A DNA stretch of 64,000 nt from Diphasiastrum complanatum (GCA_029204225.1 CM055113.1:32863363-32927362), one strand, 5' to 3'; shown: positions 11,190 through 23,639, counted from the first letter of the stretch. Numbers and translations: made by a program. Notes: a model not told the origin generated them from the letters alone.

Positions 11190-12065
11190 AGTGAGGATCT
11201 TGATCAATCTTGCTTTTAGTATCTTGGGATTATTTGAGATTGGCCCCTTGTTGATGGAATTGACCCCGATGACTCGAGATTGATCAATCTGATGTCTCTA
11301 ATTCACTGATCCAAAAACTCAATGATTCACTGATATTTGCAATTCACATGGTTCTATGACACAAGACAACTCAACGTGATGCCTGCCATGTGATTTAGAT
11401 CATTATGAAGATGGCTCAATTTTGGGGCTTAACATTCGAGATTTCTCATCAAGTGATCGAATTTGAAAAATGTTTAGCTTAGGAAATTTAGATAGCTCAA
11501 ATTCAATGTCTAATACGACATTTTGGTCCTTATCACTCGACATAGTTAATTGAGTGATTGAACTTGATCGATCTAAAGTTTGGTACAATCAGTTTTACTC
11601 CCTTATAGATAAAATTGTCTCCTATCACTCTAAATAGCTCAAATTTTATGTCGATCACTCGCGATAGTTTGGGTATGATGCGTACATATGAGAAAAGTTA
11701 ATTTTGGTTCACGCTGCTTTACATGGCTCATTGATTCATTCTTATTGTCCAACATCGGGTTTAGTGCATCCAAATTGTTAGAGTTCCACTGCTTATTGAT
11801 TATATTTGATTCCAATCACATGAGATATCTCAAATTTGCTACCTATCACTCAAGATACGTGAATTTTAGCCTTTATCACATGAGATTGTCCATTGAGTGA
11901 TGAAGTCAGAGGAATCTTGACTTCAAGACATTGGGGTAGCTTGAATTTGGTATCTATCACTCATGATATCTCAAATTCGATGCCCAATGTATCATTTTGG
12001 TGCTAACACTCGACGTGGCTCATTCAGTGATCAGACTCAACCAGTCTCAAATCTAGTATCTTTTT
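11190..12065. repeat. Short-motif repeat family, copy e
   Basis: Same family as at 4975, 8730 and 9470. The long segment is well preserved from 11673: GCTGCTTTACATGGCTCATTG, TTATTGTCCAACATCGGGTTTAG, CTGCTTATTGATTATATTTGATTCC. Confidence 0.7.
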
Positions 12066-12241
12066 ATCTTTTTTTTGTAGAAGTCGCAATTGAAATGGAA
12101 TCCCATTTTTTGCTTACAGGCAACTTTCTTTAGCTTGCTTTTGTTGTATGTGTCTGCTTAATGATAACAAAAAGAAAAGTGTATGCAACCTTGCTGTATA
12201 CCTCTGATCCTTGTTTACAATGTAGGCAATGGAGAGATTTT

Positions 12242-12536
12242 TGTGTGTGAAATTAGAGCATGCACATAAGCAATCACATAGGGCAAGAGGAGAGAGAGAA
12301 CACCATTGCTCTATTCCATTAAACTTGCACACTACAATGAGAGGAATTTAGTATGTGAGAGAGAGGTAGAGGTTACACCTCTTCATAAAAGACCTCAGCC
12401 CATTTCACATGGGGATGGGCGCAAAATATATCAAACTTGACTTTAGACACATTGGGCCTTTACCACATTTATTAATACATTTCAAGTATGTCTATAAATA
12501 ACAAAGTAGCATTGCCCATTAATAGTAATTCTAACA
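12242..12536 (-). repeat. Left LTR (3' LTR)
   Basis: 295 bp, TG...CA ends, flanked on the left by ATTTT and on the right by the polypurine tract. It contains a TATAAATA stretch near 12492, a possible core promoter feature only if read on the plus strand. Confidence 0.93.
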
Positions 12537-12945
12537 CCCTCCCTCAATGACAACTTTGTTAGAGGTGTTACTTCATGCTTAACCAAGTACATCACACTAA
12601 AAGTACATTATACTCCTAACTCTACTGATGTGGCATTTATGCTAGCAATTATTGCAAAAATCTGATGTCATCAAATGGAGAATGTGTGGAACAATTCCAT
12701 CACCCTCCCTTGAGCCAAACATCCACTAGAATCTGCAAAACAAATTGCTCACTGCATCATGTCCAAGAACTATGCCAAGGATAATATCCTTCCCTGAAAC
12801 TATAAGCATCCACAAACTGCCTCATATGGAAGATATCACCTTACTTCTGCATCCAAGGAACCATCTTCTAGGATACATATTCCAAGTTTAGCAATCCTGC
12901 AACAACTTTATGAATTCCATAGAAGATAAAGTACATGCGCACAAA

Positions 12946-13793
12946 CTTATTACCAAGCATCTGCTTTGTCATAAGACTTTTCAGCTATATTTGTTAGGTT
13001 CACTTCCTCTTTTTCTTTATCACTTTCAGTGGACTTCTTTGACTTAGGATCCGCTTTCATCTTTAAACATTGATTTTTATAATGTCTCATTTTTTCACAA
13101 TAAAAGCATTTAATGTTCTTTTTACTCTTAAAACTGTCTTTATTACTTTTAGATTTACTATTTGGATTAGCTTTCCATTTAGTAAACAAAGTGACTTCAT
13201 TTGAAGAGATTGTAACAACAGAATGTTGCATTTTACGTTCTTCTTCAAGTAATGAAGCTATCATCATTTCTAATGACTGATTAGGCAAGTTTTCGAGTGT
13301 AAAAATGACATTACTATACTCAGCCGACATGTTATTCAATAGCACGGCCATAGCATCATCTTCGAGAACATTAGAACCAATTTCAGCAAGTTGATTCATT
13401 ATAGACTTCATACGATTCACATGATCATTTAAGCTCATTCCACTTTCTAGCTTTAATGCAAAAAATTGCTGCTTAAGAAGGATTTTACCATTTTTAGAAC
13501 GTGCTCCAAATAAGCTTCCAATGTTGCCATATTTCACGAGCAGTCTTAGAAAGGTTTAAATGATGAATTTGAGAATCAGCCAAACCAAGACCAATGTAAG
13601 CAGCAGCTCTCTTATCACGCAAATCAATACTAGAAGAATCACCGAAATTTTCTTGCTTAACTTTGGAACCGTCCACAAGATCCCATATATTTTTCTTAGT
13701 CAATAATAATCTCATCTTGACTTGCCATGTATGAAAGTTCTTACCATCAAATTTATCAAATGAAGTTCTTTGATCCATTATAGCCAACTTCAA
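12946..13793 (-). pseudogene. Copia gag, frameshifted and truncated before protease
   Basis: On the minus strand the start MDQRTSFDKFDGKNFHTWQV at 13793 is the usual copia gag opening. A one-base shift near 13520 breaks the frame after AREIWQHWK; the second frame (to 12950) continues with SGMSLNDHVNRMKSIMNQL, LLEEERKMQ and an intact zinc knuckle CFYCEKMRHYKNQC (CX2CX4HX4C, about 13050-13100). The frame stops right after ADAW, where a protease WxxDSGAS motif should begin, so the rest of pol has been lost. Confidence 0.88.
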
Positions 13794-15628
13794 TGACGTA
13801 AATGAATGATCAATTTAGTTTTACGAATTTTCTGCAAGTGTTTTACTTAGCTAACTAAGTGCAGGTAACCGAGGGAGAGGGCATAAGACGTCACCTTGAC
13901 TAGGCTTATCACTTGGTTAGTTTGTAAAACCAATTTGACCTCTTAATTCATTGAAAAACATTCACTTCAATCTATATATATTCTGTACTTAGCATGACAA
14001 TCAATTACTAGCTTTTGATCAACTTTTAACAAGTTTTACATTGACATTTTTCCATTAAAAAACTTTGTTGTCCCTAATGCAAAATGGAGGTCTCTGCACT
14101 AAAAACTTCATAAGTTTTGCTGCTAATGTCCGAATCACTAGATTTTTCGTTCAAAACAAAGCTTAAACATTGTAGAACAGTCCTGTATAGTTTTTGTTTC
14201 GACAGAGATGGACTCTTTATACAAAATTAAGCCTCTGTTCTGCGTTTTTCCCAAATTTTGACACAGTGGATTTGTCTTAAAACTGTAAGACAACCCTTAG
14301 GGACTCATCCTCAATTTTTGTTTTAAAAATGCCGTTAAAAACTTGATACAAAACTGTCAAATTTTTACCATTTTAAATTTCTTCTGGGCACCCAATTTTC
14401 CACGGGCCTGTCTCTCTCACCCGATCTACAAGCTCAATTCTGAATTCACCCTATTCTCCTTTGATGGATCGCGATCGGCGGATCCTTCATACATTCTCCT
14501 TTAGAAAAGGCAAAACAGACACATCAGGCTTCTGAGAAACTTGCATCTCAAATGTCAGATTGATGGTGAGACAATTGATAATGCGATGGCCACCTTCTTG
14601 AATCGGACCTCTCGTTTCCAAAGAGTAGAGACCAACGGCGGCCTCCTACACTCGCTTATCAGCAAGTTACTGAAGTTGAATGATCAGCCATGCTTCAAAT
14701 TGAAATGCCATCGTCAACACAGAGCGTGAATGATTGCTGGAACCATCAATAACATCAGTAAATTTGATGGTTTCAATGCCAAACTCCAGGGCAGAAGCTA
14801 GGACTCGTGTATGTGTCAAACCATACCCATCAAGGCCACTATCCAGAGGTATGACTCGAAAACCAGATAGCAACAATCGCAGCAGGTCTGACTTCTCAAC
14901 AATGGGTCAACATCATAATGTAATCAAGAGTACAACAGATCAACCGCTCCTCATCAACAAGTTTTCAGTCCTGTGTTGAATGCACTGAGGCCCCAAGAAT
15001 CTCCAATGAGACTAATATCAGAGACTCGCATCACCTTCAACATTCAGTAAATAAGAGTTAACGACCCTCATCTACAGAATGAGATAGGACTGAACAACTT
15101 TCTAGGGTGCCTTTTAGCTTGATACTTGACTGTCATTTCTTCTTCAAGGATGCATTGGCTTGCTTCTCTTAAAATTGTCTGAAGTTCTGCAGACAGGTTG
15201 TAAGCAGACACATTTGAATAAGGGCGTAGTTTCGATGGATTGCAAACCATCAATATCCTAAGCAGAAAGCTGCAAATAGCTTTACCAAATCGTTGCTCTG
15301 ACGTGCGATGAAAAAGTAGAAATTGGCTCACAAATACTTCCATAGACACTAGCAGAAAGAAAAAAGAAACACTGCTCTTGAATGGTCTGCTTCAAGATCG
15401 TTTAACCACAACAAAACATTCAGCTTACACCTTTCTTTCAAAAACAACAAGCAAAGATAGATGTCTCTCAAATTGCGCATTTCTAGAAACAAGAACAACA
15501 CTCTCTACATGCTGTTGACAAAGAAATGCTTCATAAGTCAAAACAAAACTGAGTATTCTTTACAGAAAACAAAATTCTATCTAGAATTCAAACTACATGC
15601 CCGGATCTTAAGGGGTTAGCCATTCTGA
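13794..15628 (-). other. Long leader of the LTR element, possibly with captured gene sequence
   Basis: Between the primer site and gag lie 1.8 kb that copia leaders do not normally need. Two minus-strand frames read like ordinary protein: 15068-15349 (SAELQTILREASQCILEEEM) and 14667-14876 (DSGLDGYGLTHTRVLASALE). I do not recognise either one and they match no retroelement domain. A host gene fragment picked up by the element is the simplest reading, unproven. Confidence 0.4.
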
Positions 15629-15640
15629 GCTCTGATACCA
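15629..15640 (-). other. tRNA-Met primer-binding site
   Basis: The minus strand reads TGGTATCAGAGC immediately next to the LTR end at 15641. Confidence 0.92.
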
Positions 15641-15934
15641 TGTGTGTGAAATCAGAGCGTGCACATAAGCAATCACAATAGGACAAGAGGAGAGAGAGAA
15701 CACCATTGCTCTATTCCATTAAACTTGCACATTACAATGAGAGGAATTCAGTACGTGAGAGAGAAGTAGAGGTTACACCTCTTCATAAAAGACCTCAGCC
15801 CATTTCACATGGGGATGGGCTCAAAATATCAAACTTGACTTTAGGCACATTGGGCCTTTACCACATTTATTAATACATTTCAAATATGTCTATAAATAAC
15901 AAAGTGGCATTGCCCATTAATAGTAATTCTAACA
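15641..15934 (-). repeat. Right LTR (5' LTR)
   Basis: 294 bp, homologous to 12242-12536; followed by the ATTTT target duplication. Confidence 0.93.
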
Positions 15935-16326
15935 ATTTTGACGACATTTATCAACATGGCATGCAGGATGTTTTTTGGTGCTATGCTTTTGAGCGAGAGG
16001 TATCCTGTTATGTGAATATTTCTACCAATAATCTAAGCAATGAAATATTATGCTCAATATCATAGAAGGCAGTTGTTCACTTCAGTTCTTGAGATGAACC
16101 AAAATGACAAAAATGGCCTAATGTCCTTTGAAAGAATGCTCTAGGAGCTCCATACTTGTTTGATTATCCCAAAAGGATACGTGAATGAAAATGCCCAATC
16201 CTCTATATGTATGACATGGCATGAGCATGGAATTCTAGAAGTTTCACCTATTGCAAAGGCCAAAGAAGTTTGGAAATTACATATTGCCTAGTCATAATTA
16301 TACATGCGAGAGAGTCTTTGGAAGAC

Positions 16327-17058
16327 AAAGGGATTGCGATTACAAAGAAAAGAAAAACAATATCGAGATCCAAAGGAGGAGGAAGTCCCATATGCAAAGC
16401 ATTTTTGGGGTATTGAAAGGAATCAAGGCCAATTTGAAAGAGTTACAGTTTATAGGAAAGTATTTCAGTTGGTGATGAGGTAGTTGTGAAAGCAGATGAA
16501 AGTGTCACACTTGCAGTTGGAGTAGAACATTGTCAGGCACATATTACGTCATTTTTTGCTTTGCAACACAATGGAAAGTGGATGCTTTTCTTTGGTGTTG
16601 AGTATTACAAGCAACAAATTGTAGTTCAAGATGGTGAAGAAAGTCTATGTATTGATCGTGTAACAGGCATGCGCATTTTGCAAAGGAGTCACATTCATTT
16701 TAATTGGAATTGTATTAGACCAATTAACTCCTTGCTATATAAGTTTTTGACACGAGGATCGAATATTATAGCATATGAAACAAGAGACGTTGAGCCTAGG
16801 AATAGATTGTTGAGTCCAGTATTTCCTGGTTGTGTGCCTCTAGGGCCAGAGAAGAATGATAAAAAACTAACGCAAATACAGACAAAATTTCAATTTTTGA
16901 CATGCTATAATGAATGTGTAGAGACACTGGAGTTGTTGTGTCATGGTTTTTTGTGATTGGATTATCATTTGTAACCAAAGAGTAGAGGTTGATGAAAAGA
17001 CCAGACGAGTACCAACCATATGGCAGTCTGACTTCAAAGAAATTAAAGAAAGTATGGA
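16327..17058 (+). pseudogene. BAH-domain-like gene fragment, frameshifted
   Basis: A frame from about 16327 (QYRDPKEEEVPYAKHFWGIE) shifts near 16470 into a 156-codon frame that opens VGDEVVVKADES and continues AHITSFFALQHNGKWMLFFGVEYYKQQ. The pattern of a GD-V-V strand, an ITSFF strand and a hydrophobic W-FFGVEYY strand resembles a BAH domain of chromatin proteins. The open frame stops at 16956, and a further exon-like stretch (KTRRVPTIWQSDFKEIKESM, to 17058) precedes a GT. Family assignment is by eye and uncertain; several stops say it is not a working gene. Confidence 0.4.
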
Positions 17059-17059
17059 T

Positions 17060-20000
17060 GGTATAATTCTTTTATTAAATCATGTGGTCATTTTGATTTA
17101 GCTCAATCATTAACAAATGTTAGGTTTTTTTTTTGTTCTAGTTAAATAATCTCTATTTCATATGTGATTCTTGACATTTCACAGGTTATGTTATTGAGAA
17201 ATTATCATGGATGTAGTTAACGACAAAGATCTTAGTGGGCTCCTTGAGATGTTTATGACATCTGAGGAGTGAAACCCATTGATGCAACAAATTGTTAACA
17301 CATTTCAAAAGAAACGATCACATAACGAGGGATCATCCTTGGGCCAATTAGAGACCACCATTATACCTGCGAGACCAATTGAAAATACCGTGAGCCGATC
17401 CATAGTGGACACATCTACTTATGAGCTAATCTTTTGTGTTCCAAAAAAAAAGATCGAAATCCACAAGGCTATACGGTAGAGAAGTTTTAATGAAACATTT
17501 TCGAGAGCAGCATGCTAATTTGTTGTCAACCATCAAAAAGTGAATAAATGTTTCAAAGTTGTCGCACATGATGAAAGCACACAAGGTTTTCATCATAAGT
17601 CAGTCGAGAAGGAGAAGATAATGACAATTATCAGTCAAAACATTGAAGAAATTGCATTTTTGAATTCTCTAGGCGCTAGTTATACATGGAAAGCTAAAGA
17701 TATATATAGTTGGATGTTAATTTCATTGTAGTCACGACAAAAATATGAGAACAAAAAAAAAAAAAACAAGGTTTCAAGCATTATTGAAGTTGCAAGCTCG
17801 ACGGTGGCACAAGTGAGCACAAGGACAATGTTGTTTAAATTTTCTCACAAGTATTACTATTTAGATTTTTATTATTCAAAACTTTTGCTATATTAACAAA
17901 CACACCATAAAACTAGAACAATCAGTTCGACTAACATAAATGCAAAATTGTACAGATTGATGGCATGGAAGTAGATGAGACTTTTGCAACAACCTCTCAT
18001 CACACACTTGAAGATGAGATGCAATTGTTCAAGGATCATTATGTCATGATTGTTCGCTTAAGTTCTTTTAGCATGCTCTTAGAATTAGTCTTTGCATGTA
18101 TTGAGCTAAATCAAAATAATGTTGACTCTTAATTTTCACTTTTGTATGCTAAGGGTCACGTTTGTAATCTTGAGACGGATGAGGAATAGATGCATGCTCA
18201 ACACGAATCTGCTATGGATTCCACCCATCAAAATCTAGTACGATGCTCTCTAGCGATGATGCAATTTTAATAAAAAAAATCAATTCATGCATATAGATCA
18301 TTTTATAATTTGAATTTTTGCACCTAGAGATGTTATAAAAGGGTTTCCAATTACAATGTTATTACTACACATAACTAGCTCAACGCAATAGTAATTTCTT
18401 ATGATATTTTTTGATCCATGTTGACTTATTCTATTCAAATTGAAAATTGTAGGTTGATAAAGAAGACAGACTTGAACATTGGATTTCATCTATAAAATAA
18501 TGTACCTGAAGATGCAGTACAAAGTTTTAACATTGATATATCAAGATTTATTTAGCTTATGTAGTTGCCCATCATAACATGTTAACCTCTTGAGATGTAG
18601 GAGGATTACATATGAGGTGTTAAAAACGGAAGCAATTTTTTGTGCGTATTATTATGAAGTTATTGGAAAAAAATTCTTGTAACGAGGTCAATACACTGGT
18701 AGAGGCATGCATGCTTACACAAGTATTATTCGATATTATGGTTTATAGTAGTAGCAATATAAAGAGAGGTCTTTATAAAAATGTCTGTTAACTTTATGAT
18801 ATTTTGATTGCATACAGAGAGGTCACCATAAATAGATTGTTTTACTGATTAATAGCAAATTACAATGATGTCATCGATATCTTGGCCATTGAAAAATTAT
18901 TTCATGATAAGCAAATTATTATAACCTAAATACTCTAAGTATATGTTGTCAAGAGTAAAAGATTATGTAAGGAAAAAAGTTAATTTTAAGAAACGGATGC
19001 TTTTTCCCAATTGTCCAACAAAGTGAAATTCCTCCTATTTTCTCTCAATGGAACAACCTACATCTGGAGTTGTCATCATCCCCTATCCTAGACTATCCTA
19101 TGTAGTTAGGAAGCAAGTTATCTTCAGCCATGATATTATCAAGGGATTCGTACATATTACTACTCTTAGGGGTCGAGTGGGGTACCAATAGGAAAGTAAA
19201 GATCTTAGTATATGCATCCTCAACAATAAATGTAGGATCTATCGGAATTCTTGTCAACTAAAAATTTGGATTCACATAGTTGTGCCCAAACTAGATGGGT
19301 GGGATTGCAAATCAATCAGGAGGCTATGCTATAAGTTGATCTATTCTGAAATCACTCCAAAAATGGGTGGTCTCGCACACTACAACTGCAAACCGCGATT
19401 CGAACCTTGGCAGCTCTAGGTCTTGGATGACGAACCCATGAATGCACAAGCTACCCTTGCCAAAAGATTTTTGTCAACACTTGACCCAAAAAAGTACATC
19501 ATTGTGTCTATTCCTATAATCTCCATCTCCATGTATGTGTGGGGAGTCGATTATTCCATGTATGTCACAATAGAGACGAGCTCTCTAGAAGTCTATGAGT
19601 TACACTCTCACTTGGTGTAGAAGCCTTTTCCACCATATATACTAAATCAAGACCTAGATTGCTAATTAGTAGGTGATTGGAATAGCTTGAAATTTCTAGG
19701 ATTTAGGTATATGTTAAAAAATTAAAAAACATATATATTGAACTTATTTAAAACTAATTATAATGACTAGAATAATATTGTTTTAAATTGATTGTATTTG
19801 AAAAATATAAATAAAATCAATTTAAAAAGTCTGTAAAATTTTACTACTTGAAAGTTAAAAATGCAACAAGATTTCTACCCTGAATTTTTTCAAAATCATT
19901 CCACATTTTAAGTTCGTGTATTATTCAAATTTTTTTTCAAACATATTAATTTCTTCCAATTTACTAATTTTAATTTTATAAATTTAAAATAAAATTTTTT

Positions 20001-20200
20001 AATTATCTATTTTTTAGTTATATATATATTTTTTAATATTAATTTTTTATGCAAATTTTCTTTTGGATTTTTTTTTTAAATTTGTTGATTTTTATAAATT
20101 TTAGTTTATGATTTTATGAATTTTTAAAAATTTACAAGTATAATTTTTAATTGAAAGTTTAAAAATTAAAAATTAAAATTTTGTTCTAACTAATATAAAT
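17060..20200. other. AT-rich intergenic region
   Basis: No supported gene. 17279-17731 (plus) has short protein-like frames that may be further debris of the BAH-like gene. 19680-20200 is extremely AT-rich with many T and A runs. Confidence 0.55.
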
Positions 20201-20204
20201 ACTA

Positions 20205-20690
20205 ATAAACTAGAAACGAAGGCTAGCCTCATAGACTTGTCATTTGTGTGTATTTTCTATTATGCTAATTGAAGACTTCAACTTTGTAATGTCATATAAA
20301 GCATTGAACATGTATTTTGTTCTTGGAACTTCATCCAATTTTAAAATGATATAACATGCAAGGAATATATAACATCATTACAATGTTTCATGTCTTGGTG
20401 TCTATAATAATTGGAAATCATTGAATCATAAATGATAAATGAAAACATATTTTAATGTGTTATAACCATTTGAGCCACATGAAACGAATACATCTATATA
20501 GAATGATTCTAAATTATTTGCAATCTTTTTGTCACAAGTAGTACACATTGTAGATATAATAAAATTATTTTTAAAAGGAGCATATAGAGATGCCTCTGCC
20601 AACATTTTTTAAGGAGGGTTTTCACAGTGTTGGTGATATCTTTTCGATAGTGATGTTGTTTGTCCAATGTAAACTTTTTTGTTTTTGATG
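20205..20690 (+). repeat. Diverged direct repeat, left copy
   Basis: This matches 22497-23035 in order: ACTAGAAACGAAGG, GAACATGTATTTTGTTCTTGGAACTTCATCCAAT, CCACATGAAACGAATACATCTATATAGAATG, TTAAAAGGAGCATATAGAGATGC and TGTTGTTTGTCCAATGTAA. The copies differ at many sites and by a few indels. They bracket the GA tract and the signal-peptidase fragment. Confidence 0.75.
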
Positions 20691-21175
20691 CATTCTAATT
20701 AATAGATGTGAACGTTCTTCGTGCTCTTTTTGGTGGAGGTGTGTTTTCCTGCATTCAAAAATTCAAACAAGCTTTTGAAATGATAGATGACAATATTTCA
20801 ATCATTTGTAATCTTTTTTTATATGAAGAAAAAAAACGATCCCTCGCAAGCAAGAAATCTTCATACTTCTTTGTTTGTAAATCTTGATTCTCAATCATTG
20901 CTTTAAGACATAGCAAGCTAGTATCTCAAGTTCAACAAACACAATATTATTTGCGGCTAATGCTTCATATTATTTCTTTGCAAATTTTGTGCTTCTTGGA
21001 TCTCCAACCATTGCATTAAGACAAAGCAAGATAGCTTCTTAATTTAACAAGAATACCATATAATGAATAAAGTAAAACAATTAACCAGTTGAGTCTTTTA
21101 GGTTTCTACAATGATTAACCTACAAAACATCTCCACATAGCATTATAACTCCATGTGAAAAAGTTGACATTTGCC

Positions 21176-21371
21176 CTTCTAGATTATGTCCAACCCATGT
21201 CGGTGGCCAGTATCGGATTATTGCCCTTCCCAACACATTTTTCACTAGAAGAGGACCCCTGCCAACCAGTAAAGATAATTTATGAGGCATATATAACCAA
21301 GTATTTTTTGTAGTTCCTGATTGCGCCTGCACAATAACACCCCTAAGCAAATAATGGGAAGCACGACACAT
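21176..21371 (-). pseudogene. Fragment of chloroplast type I signal peptidase (C-terminus)
   Basis: The minus strand encodes GPLLVKNVLGRAIIRYWPPT, close to the C-terminal signature of thylakoidal and plastid type I signal peptidases and their cyanobacterial relatives (GPL, K/E-N-I-x-GR, a hydrophobic pair, RYWPP or RFWPL). These enzymes remove signal sequences at the thylakoid and envelope membranes through a Ser-Lys dyad. Neither catalytic residue nor the rest of the domain is visible here, so this is a single captured or decayed exon. A frame from 21567 (MANTRAPTRGG) lies upstream on the same strand but does not resemble the enzyme. Confidence 0.6.
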
Positions 21372-21706
21372 TGTTGAATGGCCAACAACTTCTCAACACC
21401 ATCAATATAAATCCCTCGCAAAAGATCTTCATGAATCTCCATTTATAGAAGCTATTCACAACCTCCAATCCAGGGATAGTTTCGAAAATGATACCTAGAT
21501 CCTCATCCTCCCCAGCAACATTACTATTATTTGTTCCACCTCTTGTTGGCGCTCTTGTGTTCGCCATAGCCTACGATTCTACTTTACCCGATCAACCTAC
21601 GTTCACAAAATCTAGATCAAAGCAATAGAAGAGCAACAAATCCTTAAAGAATGAAAGCTCTCGTTCACTATCATCTGAAAGGATGAAGTCGAAGCCTCTG
21701 CTCCGA

Positions 21707-21765
21707 GGGACGAGCTGAAGGAGAAAGAATCAGTAGGGACGAGCTGAAGGAGAAAGAAGCAATGT
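21707..21765. repeat. 29 bp tandem duplication
   Basis: The unit GGGACGAGCTGAAGGAGAAAG occurs twice in a row with a short spacer. A second small duplication (GAAGGAGGAGAGCGAGAG twice) follows near 21993-22026. Confidence 0.75.
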
Positions 21766-22155
21766 GATCGATCAATCCAGAGGAAGACAAAGATAACAAA
21801 GGCGAGTAATCCGAATCCGCACCCAAACCCCAGGTTCTCAAAGCATACATGAAAATATCAAAAACGAGAGTTGAAACTGAGGGAAGATGCATAAAAAACA
21901 ATGGCAAATTTCTCCTTGTTGGAACATCAGAGATTACGCAGAAGCAAATGCTCGCGCGGAAGGGAGATCGTGCAAATTTGTTGCCATCGCTGAAGGAGGA
22001 GAGCGAGAGGAAGGAGGAGAGCGAGAGGAATCGACAATCTACGAAAAAACAAATGAAGTTTTCAGCTCGCACGCAATGAAGGAATGCGAAATATAACCAA
22101 AGAAAACAAAACAACCAGCGCGATTGATCGATCCGGAGGGAGACAAAATAGTGCG

Positions 22156-22309
<154 letters not shown>

Positions 22310-22410
22310 TTTGGCAAAGAACACCCGAATGGGCAGGCAGACGTAAATGGTGAGTGTGAGAGAGAGATGAATGAAGAATGCCACGTCATTAATAAAAAAA
22401 TTGATGACTT

Positions 22411-22442
22411 GGATTTTTTATTTTTTATTTTTTATTTTTTAG
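22411..22442. repeat. ATTTTTT heptamer repeat
   Basis: Four to five consecutive copies of ATTTTTT, close to the GA tract. Confidence 0.85.
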
Positions 22443-22496
22443 AATGATGACATGGAATTTTCTCCATCCAAAGAACTTTAAAATGGGTATTAGCTG

Positions 22497-23035
22497 GCCT
22501 TATAATAACTAGAAATGAAGGCCAACTTCATAGACATTTACATCTGAGTTAAGATTCAATATTCTAGAATGCACTGAACATGTATTTTAGTCTTGGAACT
22601 TCATCCAATACAATTTGAGAATAATAGAATTGGCAAGGTGGTGTATGTCACATTAGTAGAATGTTTCATATGAAAGTGACTCTAATACTTTAATTTGGAG
22701 ATTATGTAATGATAAATGAAAACACAGTTTAATGGTTTATAGTTGACATTCAACTTTATTATTATTTTTATATATAATGACATCTCTTCAAAAACCAATA
22801 ATTTTCTATATTGCTTGGGTGTTCTCTTTAAAATATGCTATAAACATTTGAACCACATGAAGCAAATAAATCTATATAGAATGGTTCTTATTTATTTGCA
22901 ATCTTCTTTTCATGAGTAGCACAAATTATAGATATGATTTTTAAAAGGAGCATATAGACATGCATTTGCCAACATTTTTTAAGAGTGTTGGTGATATATT
23001 ATTGTCAACAATGTTGTTTGTCCAATGTAAGCTAT
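22497..23035 (+). repeat. Diverged direct repeat, right copy
   Basis: Partner of 20205-20690; it carries an extra stretch of about 100 bp (around 22740-22840) absent from the left copy. Confidence 0.75.
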
Positions 23036-23524
23036 ATTTCAATCAATGATAGGCTTCATAAGATGAGCATTGAGTGTTATAAGAAAAAAGCATATTCATA
23101 TTAAGAAAAAGAATGAAAATTGGCATTAATAATGAAATTGAATTTCACATCAAAAAAATAATCATGTCGCTCTGATTGAAAGAATCCCTCTTTACCCTTA
23201 AACACCTTTTAGTAATATCCAAGTTGATCTATGCTAGGTGCTTATCTATGATGGGTGATTTTATCAAGAATCGAACATTTTCTACTTCATCTCACAAAAA
23301 CTCCTTTTTCATTAGCCTTGAGTCTCTAGCCTCTTTTTCATTAGCCTCTAGCCTTTGATTAGTATCTTGATTCGAGTTGAGTCAAGCTTTTAGAAAACCA
23401 TTTGACATGATTGCTCTCGAATTGACTTTATTCTAAAATCACCAAATTGATATAAACTTCCACTTTCTTTCATAAATAGAATTCACTTTAAGAGAATGGT
23501 GGGTAATTCTTCCACCAAAACATT
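23036..23524. other. Intergenic, nothing recognised
   Basis: AT-rich; only short chance frames. Confidence 0.5.
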
Positions 23525-23535
23525 ATTATTGTGAA

Positions 23536-23623
23536 GGAATCCAATGGGGTTGGCTAAGTTGGTTAGCTTGGCATCCAAATCTTTTGTGGCCCGTGTTCAC
23601 GCCCCTCTTGGAAACCAAGATGC
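23536..23623 (+). mobile_element. Head-only tRNA-derived SINE copy with flanking duplication
   Basis: GGGGTTGGCTAAGTTGGTTAGCTTGGCATCCAAA and the end GAAACCAAGATGCATT match the heads at 6503-7260. The A box is at 23551 and a weakened B box (GTTCACGCC) starts 44 bases later. The copy is bordered by ATTATTGTGAA at 23525-23535 and 23624-23634, a likely target duplication, and there is no SINE body. This suggests that the head alone was retroposed. Confidence 0.65.
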
Positions 23624-23639
23624 ATTATTGTGAATGAAT

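Larger units (their letters stand above)
12242..15934 (-). mobile_element. Copia LTR retrotransposon, gag-only deletion derivative, with target duplication
   Basis: The two LTRs (12242-12536, 295 bp; 15641-15934, 294 bp) begin TGTGTGTGAAAT and end ATTCTAACA. A primer-binding site abuts the right LTR (15629-15640) and a purine tract abuts the left one (GAGGGAGGG on the minus strand, 12537-12545). The flanks carry identical 5 bp duplications, ATTTT at 12237-12241 and 15935-15939, so the element inserted as one unit here. By eye the LTRs differ at 11 bases and 2 small indels, about 96% identity, which makes it older than the element at 24453. Inside, only gag is recognisable; protease, integrase, reverse transcriptase and RNase H are missing. 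Confidence 0.93.
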
